From the NCBI GenBank assembly GCA_024699605.1, contig JAILPJ010000028.1:1-64000 (forward strand): 64,000 nucleotides of DNA, given 5' to 3'. The notes under the pieces are model-generated. The model worked only from the letters and a program-made list of their open reading frames with translations, searched no databases and had not been told where the DNA came from. Below are positions 41,807 to 50,893 of this stretch, piece by piece. Source of the stretch: Desulfovibrio sp. (GTDB taxonomy: Bacteria; Desulfobacterota; Desulfovibrionia; Desulfovibrionales; Desulfovibrionaceae). The translations under genes and the position numbers were made by a program. The first letter of the stretch is position 1, and the number at the start of each line of letters is the position of its first letter.

Positions 41807-42487
41807 ATGGCAAGAATGCGGCAGGCAAAACAGGCCATCAGGCAGATTTTGGAAGATCCTTCGTGGCGCAGTAGGCTGGATGAAATTGTGGCTGCCGGAG
41901 CCACGAGCGTTGGCCCGCTTTTTTCTTTTTTGCTTTTAGATCCCCTGATGCGGCACAAGGCCGCTTTGGCACTGGGGCTGACTGTGGCGACAATGGCCGA
42001 GCACGAAGCGGAAAAGGCAAGAAATGTGGTTCGTCGCTATATGTGGCACTTAAGTGAAGAGAGCGGCAATATCGGCTGGGGTATCCCTGAGGCCTTTGCT
42101 GAGACCTTGGTGGCCAGCCCCCTGTTGACCCGGGAATTCCACAGAATTCTTATCACCTATGTCATTGACCTCGGTCGTGAGGACAATTTTTGTGACCATG
42201 ATATTTTGCGACGCTCCTGTTATTGGGCTTGCGGACGTTTTGCTGAAGTGCGGCCTGAGCTTTGTTTAGGCTGGCGTCCCTGGCTGTTGAAGGGCCTGGC
42301 AGATAGCGATTGCATCTGTCGGGGCATGGCCGCTTGGGCTTTAGGGAAACTGCCTAAAGATCTGATGGATGTTCCCCATTTGCGGCGTTTGGCGCAAGCC
42401 GGACATGAAGAGGTCTGCGTGCTCTTTGACGGGGAAAAACTCTATGAAAAAAGCGTCAGTCAGCTCGCTTTTGAAGCCCTGGCTTAA
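41807..42487 (+). CDS. HEAT-like helical repeat protein
   Basis: A 226-residue, alpha-helical protein rich in alanine, leucine and tryptophan, with repeats of the type MRHKAALALGLTVATMAE and CICRGMAAWALGKLPKD that resemble HEAT repeats. This suggests a protein-binding scaffold. Cysteines (about ten) are unusually frequent in the second half. Its ribosome binding site is GGAGG. It follows the unknown protein after 17 bp; its end overlaps the convergent proB by four bases. Confidence 0.6.
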   Translation: MARMRQAKQAIRQILEDPSWRSRLDEIVAAGATSVGPLFSFLLLDPLMRHKAALALGLTVATMAEHEAEKARNVVRRYMWHLSEESGNIGWGIPEAFAETLVASPLLTREFHRILITYVIDLGREDNFCDHDILRRSCYWACGRFAEVRPELCLGWRPWLLKGLADSDCICRGMAAWALGKLPKDLMDVPHLRRLAQAGHEEVCVLFDGEKLYEKSVSQLAFEALA

Positions 42488-43656
42488 ACCACGGCATGGA
42501 GCAGAAGATTATCGCGGTGAATGACGTCGGGATAGTGCGCATCGCCAAGAATGGCTGCCACTTCGTGACGTTTGAGTCCCATGATGCGGGCAATCTGCTG
42601 CGAACTGTAATTGGAAAGACCGACACCGATTTCTTCGTCGTCCTTTTTGATGGCGACCAGCGCCCCCACCTGAAAATTCCCTTCCACTCGGCAAATGCCT
42701 CCGGGCAAGAGACTGCGGCCAGCGTTGAGCAGAGCCTGGGCAGCTCCCTGATCGATGAAAAGTGTGCCCACGGGATCAGTCTGATAGGCAAGCCAGTATT
42801 TACGGCGTGAGATCACATCCCGGTTGGGCTGGATATAGGTACCCAGGCGGGAATTATTGGCAAAAGCGTCGATGAGGATATTTTGCTCCTTACCAGGCAA
42901 AATGAGCGTTGGTACGCCAATTTGTGCGGTTCTTTGAGCGGCCTTGAGTTTGGAATACATGCCGCCTGTACCAACATTGCTTTTGCTGCCGCAGATTTTG
43001 TTGATATCAAGTTTGGCTATTTCAGCGATGTGGTCGAGGACCGGGGCATGGGGATCCTTTTGTGGATCGCAGGCCTTGACACCTGGCGCCTGGGTTAAGT
43101 TGACCACAAGATCCGCATGCACAAGATTCGCGAGCAGGCTGGAGAGATTGTCGTTGTCACCGAATTTGAGTTCCTGCACGGAAACAGTATCATTTTCATT
43201 GACAATGGGCAGAACACCCCAGTCCATGAGCTCGGCAAAAGTGTTACGTACGTTTAGGAAATGCTGTCTGGCTCTCAGGTCTTCCCGCGTCAAAAGGACC
43301 TGTGCTGTGGCTATTTGGTGTAACGCAAAGGCTTCATTCCAGGCCTGCATCAACTGGCACTGGCCGATGGCGGCGATGGCTTGTCTGGCTGAAAGTCCTG
43401 ACTTGTCCGCATCACGACCCATTTTGCGTAAAACGCTGCGTCCTGCGGCAACAGCCGCAGAGGTGACCAAAACGAGGCGTCGGCCGGCCTTGGCTTGCCA
43501 AATGGCCGCCATCTGGCTAGCCAGATGGGAAATAACAGCGGAGTTCAGGCCTTCGGCATTGGTCAGAACGGCACTTCCCACCTTGAAGACAATGGTACGG
43601 GCCGACGCAAGGACCTGTGAACGTTCTAATAACCAGATTTCTTCAGAGTTTTGCAT
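42484..43656 (-). CDS. proB: Glutamate 5-kinase
   Basis: A 390-residue enzyme phosphorylating glutamate in proline synthesis. The kinase domain begins RTIVFKVGSAVLTN, with NENDTVSVQELKFGDNDNLSSLLA and GTGGMYSKLKAA, followed by a C-terminal PUA domain (about residues 285-370). The ATG is chosen after the upstream obgE stop; an in-frame extension covers obgE and is not real. Confidence 0.94.
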   Translation of the reverse strand: MQNSEEIWLLERSQVLASARTIVFKVGSAVLTNAEGLNSAVISHLASQMAAIWQAKAGRRLVLVTSAAVAAGRSVLRKMGRDADKSGLSARQAIAAIGQCQLMQAWNEAFALHQIATAQVLLTREDLRARQHFLNVRNTFAELMDWGVLPIVNENDTVSVQELKFGDNDNLSSLLANLVHADLVVNLTQAPGVKACDPQKDPHAPVLDHIAEIAKLDINKICGSKSNVGTGGMYSKLKAAQRTAQIGVPTLILPGKEQNILIDAFANNSRLGTYIQPNRDVISRRKYWLAYQTDPVGTLFIDQGAAQALLNAGRSLLPGGICRVEGNFQVGALVAIKKDDEEIGVGLSNYSSQQIARIMGLKRHEVAAILGDAHYPDVIHRDNLLLHAVV

Positions 43657-43666
43657 AAGCAGCCCG

Positions 43667-44773
43667 TTATCGGCAGTACGTGATTTCAATGTCTGAAAAA
43701 CTTTGGGGCGTTGACTGAGGCTGGTCTTGCGGCGTTTGGATTTTTGTGAGCGCCGAGCTTGGCGGCAGGCTTTCAAAGGCCTTCCAGACAGCCTGCATCA
43801 ATTCGTCAATTCCCGTTTGTTCTTTGGCTGAGATGAAAAATATTTTCTGATCAGCCTCTTGAGCTTTTTGCTGAAGAGCCTGCAAGGTTTCCTTTGAGAG
43901 CAGATCAATTTTATTCACAACCCGGATTTGTTGGCGCAGACTGAGTTGGTCATCAAAATTTTTGAGTTCTTCGTCAAGCAGGGCAAAGCCTGCCCAGGGA
44001 TCGTCGAGGTTGATATCTTCACAGCTCAAAAGATGAATGAGAAAGCGCGTGCGTTCGATATGTTTGAGAAAGCGGTGCCCTAATCCCTGTCCCAGGTGTG
44101 CGCCTTCGACGAGCCCCGGAATATCGGCCATAACCATACGTTTGTCGGCATCGTTGGCGTTGATGACCACTCCCAGATTGGGTTCAAGGGTCGTAAAGGG
44201 ATAGGGAGCAATCTTGGGGCGTGCCTGAGAGACTGCACTGATGAAGGTGGATTTTCCGGCATTGGGCAAGCCGAGAAGACCGACATCAGCCAGAATTTTG
44301 AGGACGAGATGGAGATTGAGGGTTTGTCCTTCTTCTCCTTTTTTAGCAAATCGGGGAGCACGTTGGGTTGAGCTTTTGAAGAATTCGTTGCCCTTGCCGC
44401 CACGGCCACCACGGGCTGCCAGAAAAATGGCCTCATGGCTATCCAAATCCGCAAGGAGGTGTTCACCGTCGTCTTCCTGGACATAGACCTGCGTGCCAAC
44501 TGGCAGGGCGAGCACCAGATCTTGTCCTTTGCGGCCGTCACATTGACTGCCCTGACCGGGTTGGCCGTTTTCAGCCGCGTAGCTGCGTTTCAGGCGAAAA
44601 TCATAGAGTGAGAGCAGCCGTCTATCCGCCTTGAGATAGACAGAACCACCATCACCGCCGTTGCCGCCGTTGGGTCCGCCTTTGGGAATGAATTTTTCCC
44701 TGCGGAAGGAAACACAGCCATGACCGCCATGACCGGCTTTGATCTGAATGCAGGCTTCATCGATAAAGCGCAT
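43667..44773 (-). CDS. obgE: GTPase ObgE/CgtA
   Basis: A 368-residue ribosome-assembly GTPase. The N-terminal glycine-rich Obg fold (GGPNGGNGGDGGSVYL) is followed by the G domain with G1 GLPNAGKST, G3 DIPGLVEGAH, G4 NKIDLL and G5 SAKE. The ATG has GAGG upstream; ten further in-frame codons are excluded. It follows rplU-rpmA, a common arrangement, though a terminator lies between. Confidence 0.95.
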   Translation of the reverse strand: MRFIDEACIQIKAGHGGHGCVSFRREKFIPKGGPNGGNGGDGGSVYLKADRRLLSLYDFRLKRSYAAENGQPGQGSQCDGRKGQDLVLALPVGTQVYVQEDDGEHLLADLDSHEAIFLAARGGRGGKGNEFFKSSTQRAPRFAKKGEEGQTLNLHLVLKILADVGLLGLPNAGKSTFISAVSQARPKIAPYPFTTLEPNLGVVINANDADKRMVMADIPGLVEGAHLGQGLGHRFLKHIERTRFLIHLLSCEDINLDDPWAGFALLDEELKNFDDQLSLRQQIRVVNKIDLLSKETLQALQQKAQEADQKIFFISAKEQTGIDELMQAVWKAFESLPPSSALTKIQTPQDQPQSTPQSFSDIEITYCR

Positions 44774-44820
44774 GCGCACCTCAAGATTGGCTTGCGGCAG
44801 CAAAAAGCCGCAAAAGCAAA

Positions 44821-44858
44821 GAAAAGAGGAAGAGCCCAGACTGGTTCTTCCTCTTTTT
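44821..44858. terminator. Terminator between rpmA and obgE
   Basis: A 9-bp stem AGAGGAAGA/TCTTCCTCT with T-runs on both outer sides. On the minus strand it follows rpmA by about 280 bp and precedes obgE by about 50 bp, so obgE transcription depends on read-through or on a promoter I could not identify. Confidence 0.7.
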
Positions 44859-45133
44859 GAAATTTTTCTCTGTTCGCTCGTGCTCAGTGCACAGAAATGT
44901 CACAATTACGCAGCTCTGTGATTTTCAATCGCTTTCCATTCAGAGAATCCGACTTGCTTGACAATGATGAACGGGCTTAGCTGTCTCTTCTCAAGCGTCC
45001 CAATGGACACATTCGCGGGGTACACCTGCCTAGAAACGAGTGCCGTCAATCTCATCCGTTAGGCTTGCCTTGCGGTTTTTCGCCACTCAGATAACGCCAT
45101 TGGCCAGCCACATTCTGGAAGCGGAAAGCTGAT

Positions 45134-45412
45134 TTACTGTGACACTGTTTCAACACAGTCCACGTGTACGCGTTTCAAAACACGACGTCTGCGAACATAT
45201 TTTTCAAAACGGACAGTCCCGTCGACTTTAGCAAAAAGCGTGAAGTCTCGTCCCATGCCGACATTCTGTCCGGGATAAACCGTTGTGCCAAGCTGACGAA
45301 TGATAATGTTGCCAGCCAGAACCTTTTCGCCGCTGAAACGTTTGACGCCGCGTCTTTGACCGGCACTGTCGCGGCCATTGCGTGAAGAGCCGCCAGCTTT
45401 CTTGTGAGCCAT
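45134..45412 (-). CDS. rpmA: Ribosomal protein L27
   Basis: A 92-residue L27: [29 protein letters not shown] start and the [20 protein letters not shown] block. It contacts the peptidyl-transferase region. The N-terminus starts directly with the mature-type MAHKKAGG sequence. It follows rplU by 16 bp. Confidence 0.97.
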   Translation of the reverse strand: MAHKKAGGSSRNGRDSAGQRRGVKRFSGEKVLAGNIIIRQLGTTVYPGQNVGMGRDFTLFAKVDGTVRFEKYVRRRRVLKRVHVDCVETVSQ

Positions 45413-45428
45413 AATATCCTCCTAAAAC

Positions 45429-45737
45429 CTAAGCACTGATGCCGGTTATGCGCAGTGTGGTCAGGTACTGACGATGACCTTTGAGTCTGCGGCTGTCATT
45501 GCGACGCCAGCGTTTGAAGACTCGGATACGGGGACCGCGACCCTGTTCGACGACTTCAGCGGTGACAGTAGAACCTTCGACATAGGGTGTGCCAATCTTG
45601 GCCTCACCGCCTCCGATCATCAGGACTTTGTCGAGGGTGATGGTATTTCCTGGTTTGACGAGAAGTTTTTCCACGCTGATGCGGGAGCCCTCTTCCACGC
45701 GGTATTGCTTGCCACCAGTCTCTATAATTGCGTACAT
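45429..45737 (-). CDS. rplU: Ribosomal protein L21
   Basis: A 102-residue L21: MYAIIETGGKQYRVEEG start and the C-terminal VFKRWRRNDSRRLKGHRQ-TTLRI block that binds 23S rRNA. GGAGG lies nine bases upstream of the ATG. First gene of rplU-rpmA. Confidence 0.97.
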   Translation of the reverse strand: MYAIIETGGKQYRVEEGSRISVEKLLVKPGNTITLDKVLMIGGGEAKIGTPYVEGSTVTAEVVEQGRGPRIRVFKRWRRNDSRRLKGHRQYLTTLRITGISA

Positions 45738-45766
45738 GATAAGAACCTCCAAAAATGGGAAAACAT

Positions 45767-45795
45767 TTTTTGCCTCAAGAAGCTGAAAAAGTCAA
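45767..45795 (-). promoter_or_regulatory. Possible rplU promoter
   Basis: On the minus strand TTGACT and a weak CAAAAA are separated by 17 bp, about 30 bp before the L21 start. Only the -35 is good. Confidence 0.3.
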
Positions 45796-45943
45796 GGGTT
45801 ATGGCAAAATTCAACGCATAAGCCGTAAGGCCCAAAAGCTTGTCCTTTTCTTTTTTCTTGTGGAAAGATGTCTGGAACGGTAGTCTGAGAACCTCGTTAA
45901 CGCTTTTTTTTTGTGTCGGCTCTTTAGCCTGCAGGAGGTTACT

Positions 45944-47161
45944 ATGGGCGAAGCCATTGCGGTCACCGACAGCGGTACTTTGCAAACGCCAAAAAATCCG
46001 GTGATCCCCTTTGTCCCTGGGGACGGAATTGGTCCTGATATCTGGGTCGCGGCCAAAAAGGTTTTTGATAGCGCTGTGGCCAAAGCTGGCGGGGGACGTG
46101 CCATTGACTGGTTGGAGATTCAGGCTGGCGAGAAGGCCTTGAAAGAAACCGGAGATACCTTGCCTGAAGCTTCTCTGGAAGCTATCAGAAAATACCACGT
46201 GGCCATTAAAGGCCCTTTAACCACACCTGTGGGAAAAGGCATCCGCAGTGTGAATGTGGCTCTGCGCAGAACCCTTGATCTCTATGCCTGTGTACGTCCG
46301 GTGCGGTATTTCCCACCAGTGCCTTCTCCGGTGAAACATCCTGAACAGGTCGATATGATTGTCTTCAGAGAGAATACCGAAGATGTCTACTGTGGGATTG
46401 AATGGCCGAAGGATTCTGCCGAGGCCCGCGAAGTGATTGCGCTTGTGGAGAAGCTTTCTGGCCGTAAGATTCGCGAGGATTCTGGCATCGGCATCAAGCC
46501 CATAAGCAAATTTGGCTCCCAGCGTCTCGTGCGCATGGCCATTGAATACGCCCTAGCCCATGGTAAAGACAGCGTGACCCTCGTACATAAGGGGAACATC
46601 ATGAAGTTCACTGAAGGTGGCTTCCGTCAATGGGGGTACGAGCTGGCAAAAGAAGCGTTCGGCGATGTGACGATCACTGAAGCTGAACTTTGGGAAAAGC
46701 ATAACGGGAAATTGCCCGCAGGTAAGAAGCTTGTGATCAAGGACCGTATCGCCGATGCCATGTTCCAGCAGGTTCTCCTCTCTCCTTCTGAATACAGTGT
46801 CTTGGCTCTGCCTAATCTCAACGGAGACTATATGTCCGATGCTCTGGCGGCTCAGGTAGGTGGCTTGGGCATGGCCCCGGGAGCCAACATTGGACATGGT
46901 GTGGCTGTCTTTGAGGCTACGCATGGATCCTCTCCTAAGGATGCCGGCCAGAATAAGGTGAATCCCAGCGCGGTCATCCTTTCAGGAGCCATGATGTTTG
47001 AATATATTGGTTGGAATGATGTGGCGACCATGATTCGTCAGGCTGTTGCCAAAGCAGTACAGACGCGCCACGTGACGTTCGACCTTGCGGCGCAGATGGA
47101 AAATGCGGTGCAGGTTTCCTGCACGGATTTTGGCGACAGCATTGTCGCCAATCTCGCTTGA
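45944..47161 (+). CDS. icd: Isocitrate dehydrogenase (NADP type)
   Basis: A 405-residue enzyme oxidising isocitrate to 2-oxoglutarate, here probably to supply glutamate. The substrate-serine block [39 protein letters not shown] and the cofactor region [21 protein letters not shown] are all of E. coli Icd type. Start with GGAGG. Monocistronic: a terminator follows at once. Confidence 0.95.
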   Translation: MGEAIAVTDSGTLQTPKNPVIPFVPGDGIGPDIWVAAKKVFDSAVAKAGGGRAIDWLEIQAGEKALKETGDTLPEASLEAIRKYHVAIKGPLTTPVGKGIRSVNVALRRTLDLYACVRPVRYFPPVPSPVKHPEQVDMIVFRENTEDVYCGIEWPKDSAEAREVIALVEKLSGRKIREDSGIGIKPISKFGSQRLVRMAIEYALAHGKDSVTLVHKGNIMKFTEGGFRQWGYELAKEAFGDVTITEAELWEKHNGKLPAGKKLVIKDRIADAMFQQVLLSPSEYSVLALPNLNGDYMSDALAAQVGGLGMAPGANIGHGVAVFEATHGSSPKDAGQNKVNPSAVILSGAMMFEYIGWNDVATMIRQAVAKAVQTRHVTFDLAAQMENAVQVSCTDFGDSIVANLA

Positions 47162-47182
47162 CGGAGAAGATCGTGAGCATGG

Positions 47183-47221
47183 AAGCCGGGTTTCGGAGTG
47201 GTCGGAAGCCCGGCTTTTTTT
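47183..47221 (+). terminator. Terminator after icd
   Basis: A 10-bp stem AGCCGGGTTT/AAGCCCGGCT (one G-T pair) with a 12-nt loop and seven T. Confidence 0.92.
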
Positions 47222-47540
47222 GTCACGAAAAATGAGGCGGCATGCTTTGTGAGCTAGGACTTGTGCTCTATGCTATTATCGGGTAAAATTTCAAAAGTTA
47301 ACGATTAATAATTCGTATGTGAAGGGTTTTCATTGTAAGAAGTAGATTGATTCTGTGTCGTTGAAACGATGCCCTTTTGCCTGCAAAGTCTTCTCTAACG
47401 AGAAGAGACGGGTACGCGAGCTTCTCGCAAATCATGTATTTTTTTATACGCAAAAATAAAAAACTGAGATTTTGGCGTAGTTTCCTCTAGACAACTCCTC
47501 AATTTCAGTGTATAACTATACATAAAAATGGGGAGGGATT
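47222..47540 (+). other. Left flank of the transposase gene
   Basis: About 320 bases, more AT-rich toward the transposase, with no supported gene. A CTTCTC...GAGAAG type inverted repeat (CTTCTCTAACGAGAAGAG, about 47391-47408) and long A/T tracts are seen. I looked for a terminal inverted repeat shared with the sequence after the transposase and found none I would trust, so the left end of the insertion element is not defined. Confidence 0.35.
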
Positions 47541-49484
47541 ATGAAGGGGAGGCCGCGTGACCCACAATCTGAGTTCAGGATGCGACAGCATCCTGACAAT
47601 GGACACATTTATGCCGCAACCCTTTCAAATGGGACTTCCCAAAAAACAGGAAAATCGTATCGAAAGTATACGCATTGGGGCAAGCTGGCAGATAACAAGG
47701 TTTTTGTGCCAAATTTGGAGTTTGTCATGCTGCCACTTGAGAGGCGGAGGCAATTTATTTTTCCAGAAGACTGGGACATTTCTGCCGTAACAAGTTCACT
47801 CGATCAGATTGAGGGAAAAAAAGAAGAGAGTCTTGCAGCGCAACAAAGGACTTCCAGCTCGACTTCCGATGCATTTAGCGAAAAAAACGAAAGCGCTCTT
47901 CTTTGCATACCAGACGTTGACTGCCAGATTAACAATAGACTTTATGGAAGTGTATGGTTTTTGCTGCAAATTGCGGCTAAATTAGGTGTGGTCAATGATC
48001 TTAATGAGGTCTTTGAATATAATGAAGAGGCTGTAAATAATATTCTAACATTAGCTATTTTTCCCTATTTAACACAAAAAAACTTTGATAGATGCGCTAA
48101 ATGGCAAGAATATACAAAAACTCCTTCTTTGAATTCTTTAACCCCTTCATTTATCACAAGCTTTACTCAACATATTAAAGATAGACATCGGATAGAGTTT
48201 ATAAAATTAAGGATTGAACGTCAACCCAAAGATTCCTACGTATCCTGTGATACAACGACCCACTTGGCTTGGGGAGATTATCTGGCTGAGAGTCATTGGT
48301 GGAATAATCAAGATAATAATGAATTGAAAGATACCATCGAAGCTGTAGTTTATTCACTGACAACACATGAGCCAGTATATTATAGAACATTTCCTGGAAA
48401 TGTACTTGATTTGAGAACCATAAGGACTATTAAAACAGATCTTCTTGATGTAGATATAAAAAATACTACATTTATATTTGACAAAGACTACGAATCCTTT
48501 GATAATTTTAGCGAATTATTCAATAATAAGATACCGTTTATAATGTGCTCGCAGATCCAGCAAGAGCCAGTTTGTAAATTTATAGAACAAATAAACTATG
48601 ACGCTGACGGTATGCCGGCAAATATGGTTTTTGATGAAGAATCAAAATTATACTGCAAAAAATTTAAGATAGAAAACCAATATTTTGTTGATGCTAGTGG
48701 AGAATCTAGAATTGTAGATGATTTTTATTGTAATATCTATTTAAATATGGTTGAAAGAGTTCTTGAAATTCAAAAGTTAAAGACTGTTATTAAAGAAGAA
48801 AAAAGTTTAATAAATAATGTCTTGTCCAAGGGGGGTAAAGAGGCTGTTGGAGAGCTGAATAAGAATTTGAAATATCACAAAATTTTGCTAAAAAAAGGTT
48901 CTGAATGTAAAAAAGTAATTAATTGTAGTGATGTAGAAATTATTGAAAAAATCAATACGATTAAGAAGAATAAAACGTTAGCGGGCTTTTTTTCTTCTGT
49001 TATTTATAATAATGACTGCACAGCTGTAGAAAGCCTAAAAATATATAAGGCTAGAGACGAACAAGAAAGATATTTTGAGCAGATGAAAAGTCAAATGGAT
49101 TTTCATACTCAAGAGGGTTCAAGTGAGGATGGTAAAATAGGTAGATTGTTTATCTTGTTTATAGGCTTGTTATTGAGTTCTGCGGTACGTAGCACTTGGA
49201 AGAATTCAATAAAACTAAGAAAATTATATAGATCTTCGTATGACCTTATTGATGAAATGACGCCTATCCGTTTTTGTGAATACCCCGATGGCAGCACGCA
49301 CGTCACTTCTTTTTTGTCGTCTCAGGTGGAAATATGTAAAGAATTCGGGATTAAGGTGCCAGATAACTGCCTTTCAGCGCCTGACCTCAAGCATGAGAAT
49401 GGTAAATCAATGACGCAAAAGTCAGGGCATTCCCGGAATGAGTTCCTTGGCAGGGACTGTAGGTCTATGGAGATCCTCTGTTGA
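47541..49484 (+). mobile_element. IS4-superfamily (IS1634-like) DDE transposase
   Basis: A 647-residue transposase. The first acid is D237 in SCDTTT, the second D314 or D316 in FIFDKDY, and the third E509 inside a perfect Y-2-R-3-E-6-K signature (Y502, R505, E509, K516), diagnostic of the IS4 superfamily. A separate N-terminal domain (about residues 1-80) may bind the ends. GGGGAGGG is the ribosome binding site. The frame is intact. Codon use in the middle is strongly AT-rich, unlike the neighbours, which supports transfer. Element ends were not found. Confidence 0.85.
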
Positions 49485-49510
49485 TAAAAAGAGATCCAGA
49501 GTGTAATACC

Positions 49511-49530
49511 TATCCTACAGATTATCCTAC
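49511..49530 (+). promoter_or_regulatory. Direct repeat upstream of first XRE gene
   Basis: TATCCTAC occurs twice, at 49511-49518 and 49523-49530, 12 bp apart start to start, about 35 bp before the regulator's ATG. It may be an operator for one of the two XRE proteins. Confidence 0.35.
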
Positions 49531-49564
49531 CCGTAACATTGTAAAATTATAGAAGAAATTGTCT

Positions 49565-49912
49565 ATGTCACAGCCCTTATCTTTGCCTGAAATCTTTGGC
49601 CGCAATGTCGCCACCCGCCGTGAACAACTGCACATCCAGCAAAAAGATCTTGCTTTGAAACTTGGGATTACCCAGGATACGCTGTCGCGTATCGAACATG
49701 GCAAGAATTTTCCCAAGCCAGCGCTTATCGAAAAAATAGCGATTCAGCTTGACTGCTCGGAAAGCTGGCTTTTTTCCAGACAGTCAGAGTTTGTTTCTGT
49801 ACACTCTGCAGCCATTTGTCAGTTTCTGCAACCGCTTAGGGAGGATACGCAGCGCGCCTTAGTCAATTTTGTGGAACATGCTTCCCACGTTCTTCAGAAG
49901 CGTCTGATTTAG
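49565..49912 (+). CDS. XRE-family helix-turn-helix regulator 1
   Basis: A 115-residue protein with an N-terminal Cro/CI-type helix-turn-helix (about residues 12-66): QKDLALKLGITQDTLSRIEHGKNFPKP. A C-terminal helix (REDTQRALVNFVEHASHVL) is suited to dimerisation. A TTG two codons earlier is possible. It is a paralogue of the next gene. Targets are unknown; the flanking transposase suggests the pair arrived together or marks a hotspot. Confidence 0.82.
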   Translation: MSQPLSLPEIFGRNVATRREQLHIQQKDLALKLGITQDTLSRIEHGKNFPKPALIEKIAIQLDCSESWLFSRQSEFVSVHSAAICQFLQPLREDTQRALVNFVEHASHVLQKRLI

Positions 49913-49962
49913 CTTCTGTGTGTCGGAAAGTTGCTCTCGTTTTTTCAGAATCTATTCTTATC

Positions 49963-49989
49963 AGACTGTTTTGTTGAATAGGACAGTCT
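49963..49989 (+). promoter_or_regulatory. Inverted repeat between the two XRE genes
   Basis: AGACTGT and ACAGTCT, a perfect 7-bp inverted repeat with a 13-bp centre, just upstream of the ribosome binding site of the second regulator. Its two-fold symmetry fits an operator for a dimeric XRE protein. Confidence 0.45.
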
Positions 49990-50010
49990 AAAAAGCAAAG
50001 GAGTCTTGCT

Positions 50011-50400
50011 GTGTCAATACTTCTGGTTTTAGGCCAGAATATTTCTGAGCAGAGAAAGAAGATGGGTATTAGTCAGAAGGATCTTGCCAAGCTCTTGGGA
50101 ATTACTCAGGATGCGTTGTCGCGCATTGAAAAGGGTAAGATGGCCCCCAAGATGACTCGTCTCGAAGATTTTGCTCATATCTTCAAATGTCCTGTCAGTT
50201 TTCTGTTTTTGACCGATTTTGAAAAGGTTCACTTCTATGATCGTGTGCTCTCAGAATGTTTGAAGAGGCTTACCATGGAAGGACGCGTGGCGATCATAGA
50301 GCTGGTCAAACATGCCGTTGATGTCATGAGTTTGGACTTTTCTGTCTGCCCGGGAAATGATCGGCCTCGTGTTGAGGACAAGGTTCCCTCTGAAGACTGA
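50011..50400 (+). CDS. XRE-family helix-turn-helix regulator 2
   Basis: A 129-residue regulator with the same layout as its neighbour: helix-turn-helix QKDLAKLLGITQDALSRIEKGKMAPKM and a helical C-terminal part (GRVAIIELVKHAVDVM). GTG start with AAGGAG in front. The two share most residues of the recognition helix, so they may bind related sites. No function beyond DNA binding can be assigned. Confidence 0.82.
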   Translation: MSILLVLGQNISEQRKKMGISQKDLAKLLGITQDALSRIEKGKMAPKMTRLEDFAHIFKCPVSFLFLTDFEKVHFYDRVLSECLKRLTMEGRVAIIELVKHAVDVMSLDFSVCPGNDRPRVEDKVPSED

Positions 50401-50893
50401 GGTCTGGTCTGTTTTGTCGGCCACCAACGTTGGAGGAGGCTGCGTCCTGCCTCTTGTAAAGTTGATAATCTTTAAAAATTTTTTGGCATAACAAATCAGT
50501 TGATCGAGCACGTTAAAGCAGTACCCGTTTGTTATCCCAGCATAAACGAATGTTGGCATGAAGAGAATTATCTTCATGTGGGGAATTTAAGCCCTCGAAG
50601 CAGTACACCAAACGAAAGTAGCTACGGCAAAAGCGGATATGAAAGCTCAAAGATGAGAAAAAGAGGAAATAAAACATAAAGATTTATACTATTTTGTCAG
50701 TTTTCCAAAACGGTTTTTTGCCGCTCAGATATGCCTTTGCGGTTTCCTGTGCGGTAGACTGACGGCTGGCACGCAGATCGCGTACCCATCTTTAATATCC
50801 GGAGTAGTAGGCGATTTCTGCTTGTCGTAAGCGTGCTTTTCTGCTATGTTCCCGCCACCCGTGTTACGGGAAGATTTTTTTGGAGGCAAGGCT
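50401..50893 (+). other. Long upstream region of rpsA
   Basis: About 490 bases without a supported gene. It contains hairpin TGAAGA/TCTTCA around 50558-50575 and a TATACT box near 50685 that may be a -10. If transcription starts there, the rpsA leader is about 200 nt, long enough for S1 autoregulation. Confidence 0.4.
50858..50881 (+). promoter_or_regulatory. Hairpin and T-run immediately before the rpsA Shine-Dalgarno
   Basis: CCCGT-GTT-ACGGG, AAGA, seven T, then GGAGG. It could act as an attenuator or as a U-rich S1 binding site that blocks translation of its own message. Confidence 0.45.

Noticed and set aside
44906..45055. Minus-strand 49-codon frame between rpmA and obgE
   Set aside because: There is no ribosome binding site and no recognisable similarity; the frame is short enough to be chance.
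50430..50456. GGAGGAGGCTGCGTCCTGCCTC as a sixth leader copy
   Set aside because: There is no matching closing stem strand and no start codon within 100 bases downstream.
50251..50577. 108-codon frame antisense to the second XRE gene
   Set aside because: It overlaps a well-supported gene and carries no motif; its hydrophobic start alone is not enough.
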